DNA of 64,000 nucleotides. It comes from an uncultured Muribaculaceae bacterium (GTDB lineage Bacteria > Bacteroidota > Bacteroidia > Bacteroidales > Muribaculaceae). Where the stretch lies: NCBI GenBank assembly GCA_910577585.1, contig CAJTNN010000002.1, positions 100,976-164,975 of the forward strand. The letters are read 5' to 3'. Within the stretch, counting starts at the first letter, position 1. The number at the start of each line of letters is the position of its first letter. The notes below the pieces were generated by a model that was not told where the DNA came from, ran no database searches, and saw only the letters and a program-made list of their open reading frames with translations. Position numbers and translations under genes: made by a program. Positions 63,971 to 64,000 of the stretch are shown here, piece by piece.

Positions 63971-64000
63971 ATGAAAAGCAAATTCTCCCGATCTACCATG
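63971..64000 (+). CDS. Start of a gene cut by the window end
   Basis: MKSKFSRSTM is read from the ATG at 63971, five bases after TATCTTTG (63959-63966). Only ten codons are inside the window, so the product cannot be named. Basic N-termini of this kind occur in Bacteroidota tyrosine recombinases, but that is a guess. Confidence 0.4.
   Translation, partial: MKSKFSRSTM

Overview
This window is from a member of the Bacteroidota, most likely order Bacteroidales and perhaps Muribaculaceae-like. The evidence is the gliding-type lipoprotein GldH, a Bacteroidota LptD-like protein next to zapA and rny, secreted proteins with a C-terminal beta tail of the type IX secretion kind, BspA-type leucine-rich repeats with a dockerin, and many promoters of the Bacteroidota form (TTG, 19-20 bp, TAnnTTTG). 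The family placement is inference. I saw no rRNA, tRNA or CRISPR array.

The first half (about 0.3-30 kb) is ordinary chromosome. A minus-strand block holds a lipoprotein, a NYN-domain protein and two PepD-type dipeptidases around an exported muramidase-like lipoprotein. Plus-strand blocks follow: a Skp/OmpH-like lipoprotein, hflX with a DUF4954-type protein, rpsA, ilvE, an HD-domain protein, an lptD-like gene, a coiled-coil gene with zapA, rny, a PSP1-domain gene and gldH. A minus-strand transcription unit encoding a 22-residue protein lies between gldH and a secreted CBM26-like protein. An HdeD-like membrane protein, a helical-repeat protein and a RluA-type pseudouridine synthase close this half.

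From 30 to 39 kb there are three large secreted proteins in a row, then a DJ-1/PfpI protein with an export-type N-terminus on the opposite strand.

From 39.6 kb to the end the DNA is accessory and mosaic. It holds an EVE/PUA-like protein, a secreted esterase, a BspA/dockerin surface protein, an HTH regulator with a long structured leader, and a reverse transcriptase with a YVDD motif and a helical C-terminus like the Abi/UG defence RTs. It also holds a VWA protein, an RNA-repair set (rtcB, a divergent WYL regulator and a RlaP-like nucleotidyltransferase), a higBA toxin-antitoxin pair, a catalase gene broken by one amber codon, an IS4-type fragment and an internally deleted IS66 element. An isolated IS66 end at 48.3 kb and the IS66 right end at 63.7 kb lie in inverted orientation around the whole RT-to-katA segment.

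The most unusual signal is a superfamily of intergenic repeats of about 180-250 bp, with at least eight core-bearing copies from 32 to 61 kb plus core-less derivatives. Each has terminal inverted repeats and a shared core with a 16-nt hairpin. The hairpin sequence differs between copies, but the changes are compensatory, so pairing is kept. The tips also differ between subfamilies yet still pair with their own partner. I could not identify this family.
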